A stretch of DNA of 64,000 bases from Salinicoccus halodurans (lineage in GTDB: Bacteria > Bacillota > Bacilli > Staphylococcales > Salinicoccaceae): assembly GCF_900114445.1 (NCBI RefSeq), contig NZ_FOTB01000002.1:333752-397751 (forward strand), read 5' to 3'. The notes beneath the pieces are model-generated. The model saw nothing but the letters and a program-made list of their open reading frames with translations. It made no database searches and was not told the origin of the DNA. This document shows positions 61,046 to 64,000 of this stretch, piece after piece; position 1 is the stretch's first letter; every line of letters starts with the position of its first letter. The translations under genes and the position numbers were made by a program.

Positions 61046-62570
61046 ATTTATTTTTTTTTCTGAAGCGTGTCAGAACAGAATTTGCGAATTGGTCGGCACC
61101 TTCCACTTTCATCGTGTAGATGAGTCCGAAATACAGAAGGACCATCAGGGGGAGAGCAAAGACCAGTGTTGTTTTATCTTCCGCACCGGTTCCGGCTACA
61201 TTGAACATCAGCCATGCTGCGAACGATGATACCCCAGCGGCCCCTGTAATTTTGATGACAGAAGGCACAAGTCTTTTCAGGTGCAGCCTGCCGAGTTTCC
61301 TCTGCAGCCCTTTAAACAGGAGCATCACTGTAAGCAGGGTGGCGATGCTTGTGGCAAGGGCCAGTCCGCCGATGCCGAGAACGGGCGCCAGCATGAAATT
61401 CAGGAGAATATTGACAGCTACCGCAATCGCACTGTTGACCATCGGTGTCTTTGTATCCTGAAGGGAATAGAATGTACGTGTCAGTATCAGGTTGATGCCG
61501 GCTCCCACCATTCCTATGGAGTAGAAGAAAAATGCGGCTGTAGTGAGCTGGACAGCTTTTTCATCGAAAGCACCCCGGTCGAACAGAAAGCGTACAATCG
61601 GTTCAGCAAAAACCATGGAACCGATTGTGGCAGGGACGATCAGCAGCAATACGCCTGTAATTGTCTGATTCATAGTATGTTTAAGCCCTTCAATATCACC
61701 TTTGGCTGCTTTCTTCGATATGTCCGGATAAAAGACGGTTACAAAAGAAGAGACGAAAATTCCTATGAAGGAAGTGTTCAGCGTATTGGCGTAATTGATG
61801 GATGATATCCCGCCGATGGAAATCCAGGACGCCAGTGAACGGTCGACCAGACGGTTGATCTGGGATACGCCCGACCCCAGTATGACTGGCAGGGCGAGCA
61901 CTGCCATTTCCTTGATGTGCCTGTCTTTTGGATTGAATACCGGCTGGAAACGAAAAGAATGCCGGTATGAAAAAAACACGATGATCAGAAACTGGACGAA
62001 CAGTGCCAGAATATTTGCCGCAGCCAGTACATATATCCATTCGGTCTTACTGCTTATAATGATCGCTGCAATCAGTACTGCATTCATCGGTATGCCGATG
62101 AGTGACGGCACTGCGAATACCTGCCTGTAGTTCAGGTAGGCACTGAGGATTCGTATGACTATGGTGAAATATATGCCGAATATGCTGAAGCGGGTGAACA
62201 GGACGGCAAGGGTCAGTGTTTCCCCTTCGAAACCGACAGCAAATATTTTAACGAGATACTCTGTGAAAATCAGCACCAGAATGACAATTCCGGTACAGAT
62301 CACCATCAGTATACTGATCAGATTATTTGTGTATTTTATCCCCTCTCTTTCTCCCAAACGGTTTTCAATCCGGGAGTACAGGGGGATATAGCCGGTTGAA
62401 ATTCCGGCCGCGATGACTCCGAATACGACAGTTGGTATGCTGATTGCCAGCAGAAAGACATCACTGACTTCAGAAGCGCCGTAGAAATAGGCAAGTGTCA
62501 AATCTCTTAAGAAACCTGAAACTTTGGAAATGATGGTCAGTACCATCAATAGTATGACTGCTTTTTTCAT
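61044..62570 (-). CDS. MurJ/MviN-family lipid II flippase homologue
   Basis: This 508-residue protein of the MOP (MviN) superfamily is predicted to have fourteen helices. Start motif MKKAVILLMVLTIISKVSGFLRDLTLAYFYG with the conserved Arg in helix 1-2, plus VFGVIAAGISTGYIPLYSR, ITGVLLLIVPATIGSMVFAEPIVRFLF and LTRTFYSLQDTKTPM, are typical of MurJ. ATG 62570 has a GAGGG-type site; the open frame continues to 62675 but that stretch lies inside the ATP-grasp gene. 14 bp after the ATP-grasp gene, so the two form an operon. It may be the housekeeping flippase or a second, dedicated one for an ATP-grasp-made glycolipid or muropeptide; the pairing hints at the second. Confidence 0.82.
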   Translation of the reverse strand: MKKAVILLMVLTIISKVSGFLRDLTLAYFYGASEVSDVFLLAISIPTVVFGVIAAGISTGYIPLYSRIENRLGEREGIKYTNNLISILMVICTGIVILVLIFTEYLVKIFAVGFEGETLTLAVLFTRFSIFGIYFTIVIRILSAYLNYRQVFAVPSLIGIPMNAVLIAAIIISSKTEWIYVLAAANILALFVQFLIIVFFSYRHSFRFQPVFNPKDRHIKEMAVLALPVILGSGVSQINRLVDRSLASWISIGGISSINYANTLNTSFIGIFVSSFVTVFYPDISKKAAKGDIEGLKHTMNQTITGVLLLIVPATIGSMVFAEPIVRFLFDRGAFDEKAVQLTTAAFFFYSIGMVGAGINLILTRTFYSLQDTKTPMVNSAIAVAVNILLNFMLAPVLGIGGLALATSIATLLTVMLLFKGLQRKLGRLHLKRLVPSVIKITGAAGVSSFAAWLMFNVAGTGAEDKTTLVFALPLMVLLYFGLIYTMKVEGADQFANSVLTRFRKKNK

Positions 62571-62584
62571 CTTAACCCTCTTAT

Positions 62585-63607
62585 TTATTCTTCGTATACG
62601 AAAATCTGGTCCCTGAATCTCAGCATCCTCGTATTCCATACAGGATTGACTTTGATGTGATTCCCCAGTAAACAATATTCAAGGAACAGTGAGGGGAAAT
62701 TGACTTTTGCGCCCAGACTCATCACCTGGCTGCCGCAGAACCGCGGGTTGATATCTGTCAATTTATAGCCTTCAGCTGATTCCATGAACTGGATATTGAT
62801 GAATCCGTCATTGACGAGTGCTTCCGTAATTTTCGTAGAAGCTTTGATTAAAGCTTCATTATGAACGACTTTTCCGTCTAGTACAATATTATTGGATACA
62901 CCCGTCCGTTCCCGCGGCACAGCAACTATCACTTTACCGTCGTGAAGATATACGTCGACACTGTATTCTGTGCCGTTAAAATAAGTCATGGCGAGTTTGC
63001 GTTCGCGGGCATCAATCGTCAGGCAGTAATCTTCAAAATCCAACACATTCCTTTTACCTGTTTTCAATGCATTTATATAATTATCCTTGTCTGTCAAAAT
63101 GGCAAAACCAAGAGATGCATAACTGTTTACCGTTTTAACGACGAAGTGGGAGTCATCATTGAAAATCTGTGACTTGATCTGTCGAAGATCCTGGGCTGTA
63201 TCGAAACCTTTATATGTCGGAATAAACTCTCCGAGTCCGCAAGCTTCAAGTTTTTCATAAACAGACTCCTTATGCATCAGAGCAGGGAAATCATCACTGA
63301 CAGGGAGTGCAATGATCGGTTTGAATTCGTCGCGGCTTTCATGGAATATGAATACTTCCTCATGAAGGGAAGGGAAAATGATGTCGATTTTTTCCTTTTC
63401 CGATATTTTATATACAGTATCAGTATAGGCTTCTATATCTGTATAGCGCGGCACCTGGTATGTCTGGTCACAGAAATGATGGCCGGAAGTGACTTTCCGT
63501 CTGTCCGTACCAATTATACTGACATCCCGGCGTTCCCTCAGCCCCTGGATAATCCCCTGTGCAATGGGTCCTCCGATTCCAGTGACCAAAACATTTATTG
63601 TATTCAT
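62585..63607 (-). CDS. ATP-grasp domain protein (carbamoyl-phosphate-synthase-like)
   Basis: This 340-residue protein has an N-terminal Rossmann-like preATP-grasp domain with VTGIGGPIAQGIIQGL (~8-23), the ATP-grasp core (~110-330) with ATP loop HFVVKTVNSYASLGFAIL, a base-binding segment DFEDYCLTIDA and the Mg2+-binding TDINPRFCGSQ. ATP-grasp enzymes of this branch join an amino or carboxyl group to an acid (amide or peptide bond). The start is taken as the ATG at 63607 with GGATGG upstream. It is directly upstream of the MurJ-like flippase, suggesting a role in building an envelope precursor that the flippase moves; acceptor and donor unknown. Confidence 0.8.
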   Translation of the reverse strand: MNTINVLVTGIGGPIAQGIIQGLRERRDVSIIGTDRRKVTSGHHFCDQTYQVPRYTDIEAYTDTVYKISEKEKIDIIFPSLHEEVFIFHESRDEFKPIIALPVSDDFPALMHKESVYEKLEACGLGEFIPTYKGFDTAQDLRQIKSQIFNDDSHFVVKTVNSYASLGFAILTDKDNYINALKTGKRNVLDFEDYCLTIDARERKLAMTYFNGTEYSVDVYLHDGKVIVAVPRERTGVSNNIVLDGKVVHNEALIKASTKITEALVNDGFINIQFMESAEGYKLTDINPRFCGSQVMSLGAKVNFPSLFLEYCLLGNHIKVNPVWNTRMLRFRDQIFVYEE

Positions 63608-63802
63608 TTTAAAACCATCCATTCTTTTTCTGCTTATATTTTCCCAGTAAGTATCTATAATATATTTTAACAGACCATACACGGTATTTATGATTAAATA
63701 AAATTAAAATATTATTATATTGATGTTAAAATACAGTTAAATGAAGGCGGTCGATTTCCCCTTCATTTATTTTGAAATAAAATATACCAGGAGGATGTGC
63801 GC
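63608..63802. other. Divergent AT-rich spacer with hairpin before the terminal aldo/keto reductase
   Basis: No gene seen. TAAATGAAGG (63738-63747) and CCTTCATTTA (63760-63769) form a perfect 10-bp stem with a 12-nt loop 20 bp before the CCAGGAGG ribosome site of the next gene. Followed by TTTTGAAATA. It may be a leader hairpin, a weak terminator or an operator. Remaining sequence is AT-rich promoter-like DNA without a clear -35/-10 pair. Confidence 0.5.
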
Positions 63803-64000
63803 ATGAAAATTTCAAAGCAGGACACCTATACTCTGAATAACGGTGTAAAGATGCCGGTAATCGGATTTGGTGTATATAAAATTCCGGAAGAACAGATGAA
63901 AGAAACAATCGATGCAGCACTTGATTCGGGCTACCGTCATTTTGACACAGCCGCTTTCTATGATAATGAAAAGGCACTGGGCGATGCATTGAAAGAAACG
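63803..64000 (+). CDS. Aldo/keto reductase, N-terminal part (cut by window edge)
   Basis: First 66 residues of an AKR of the YtbE/YvgN group: SKQDTYTLNNGVKMPVIGFG, then GYRHFDTAAFYDNEKALGDAL with the catalytic Asp and Tyr of the family tetrad. AGGAGG (63788-63794 region) precedes ATG 63803. The rest lies beyond the right edge. Broad-specificity reduction of aldehydes such as methylglyoxal is typical; substrate here unknown. Confidence 0.85.
   Translation, partial: MKISKQDTYTLNNGVKMPVIGFGVYKIPEEQMKETIDAALDSGYRHFDTAAFYDNEKALGDALKET

Overview
The window is a chromosomal segment of a low-to-mid GC Gram-positive coccus of the family Staphylococcaceae, most likely the Salinicoccus/Jeotgalicoccus side of that family. 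This is an inference. It rests on strong AGGAGG-type ribosome sites with GTG/TTG starts, a mannitol operon in the staphylococcal order mtlA-mtlR-mtlF-mtlD, csoR-copA-copZ and cadC/cadA metal modules, CcpA cre sites, and a CYP152 fatty-acid P450. I see no rRNA, tRNA, phage, insertion sequence or CRISPR array. The region looks like ordinary chromosome packed with transport, catabolism and stress modules.

Layout. 1-11.2 kb is a carboxylate island: the tail of a TcuA-like FAD dehydrogenase, a DASS-family anion permease, a CitA/CitB-type two-component system, a TctCBA tripartite tricarboxylate transporter whose promoter carries a consensus-perfect cre, a methylisocitrate-lyase homologue, a 2-methylcitrate dehydratase homologue, and a CYP152 peroxygenase closed by a strong terminator. 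11.2-14.3 kb is the copper operon under a CsoR operator. 14.4-18.2 kb holds a CNNM/CorC-type membrane protein convergent with a cadA-cadC heavy-metal efflux operon. 18.3-22.1 kb has assorted oxidoreductases and metallohydrolases. 22.2-27.1 kb is an N-acyl-amino-acid module (NSAR/OSBS-type racemase, YfcC-type permease, M20 amidohydrolase) plus a lipoprotein sugar-dehydrogenase homologue. 27.1-31.2 kb has small membrane proteins and a MarR/MMPL efflux operon with a perfect operator. 31.3-38.9 kb has katE and the mannitol PTS operon, whose MtlA carries two tandem IIB domains. 39-42.5 kb holds membrane and lipoprotein genes, a RarD-type exporter and a MarR regulator. 42.5-47.4 kb is a two-component system divergent from an ABC transporter, organised like the Bacillus subtilis lnrJK/lnrLMN drug-resistance locus. 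47.6-51.5 kb is an alpha-glucoside (maltose) PTS locus resembling glvA-glvC/glvR. 51.5-53.9 kb has an mhq-like quinone-detoxification pair and a HAD phosphatase. 54-56 kb is azlCD plus an AEC carrier. 56-61 kb has a SEC-C protein, a gamma-glutamyltransferase, paired half-size chromate transporters (like B. subtilis ywrD/ywrA/ywrB) and a class I aminotransferase. 61-63.7 kb is a MurJ-like flippase with an ATP-grasp ligase. An aldo/keto reductase runs off the right edge.

How the parts work together. Most modules pair a sensor or repressor with its effector and carry a readable control site: CsoR, CadC and MarR operators, cre boxes and a candidate MtlR site. The observations most worth following are the duplicated IIB domain of MtlA, the tricarboxylate/methylcitrate island that lacks a methylcitrate synthase and ends in a P450 with hydroxylase-type active-site residues, the D-amino-acid salvage-like module, and the ATP-grasp/MurJ pair. 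All functional statements come from reading the sequence and recalling family knowledge. No database search was run.
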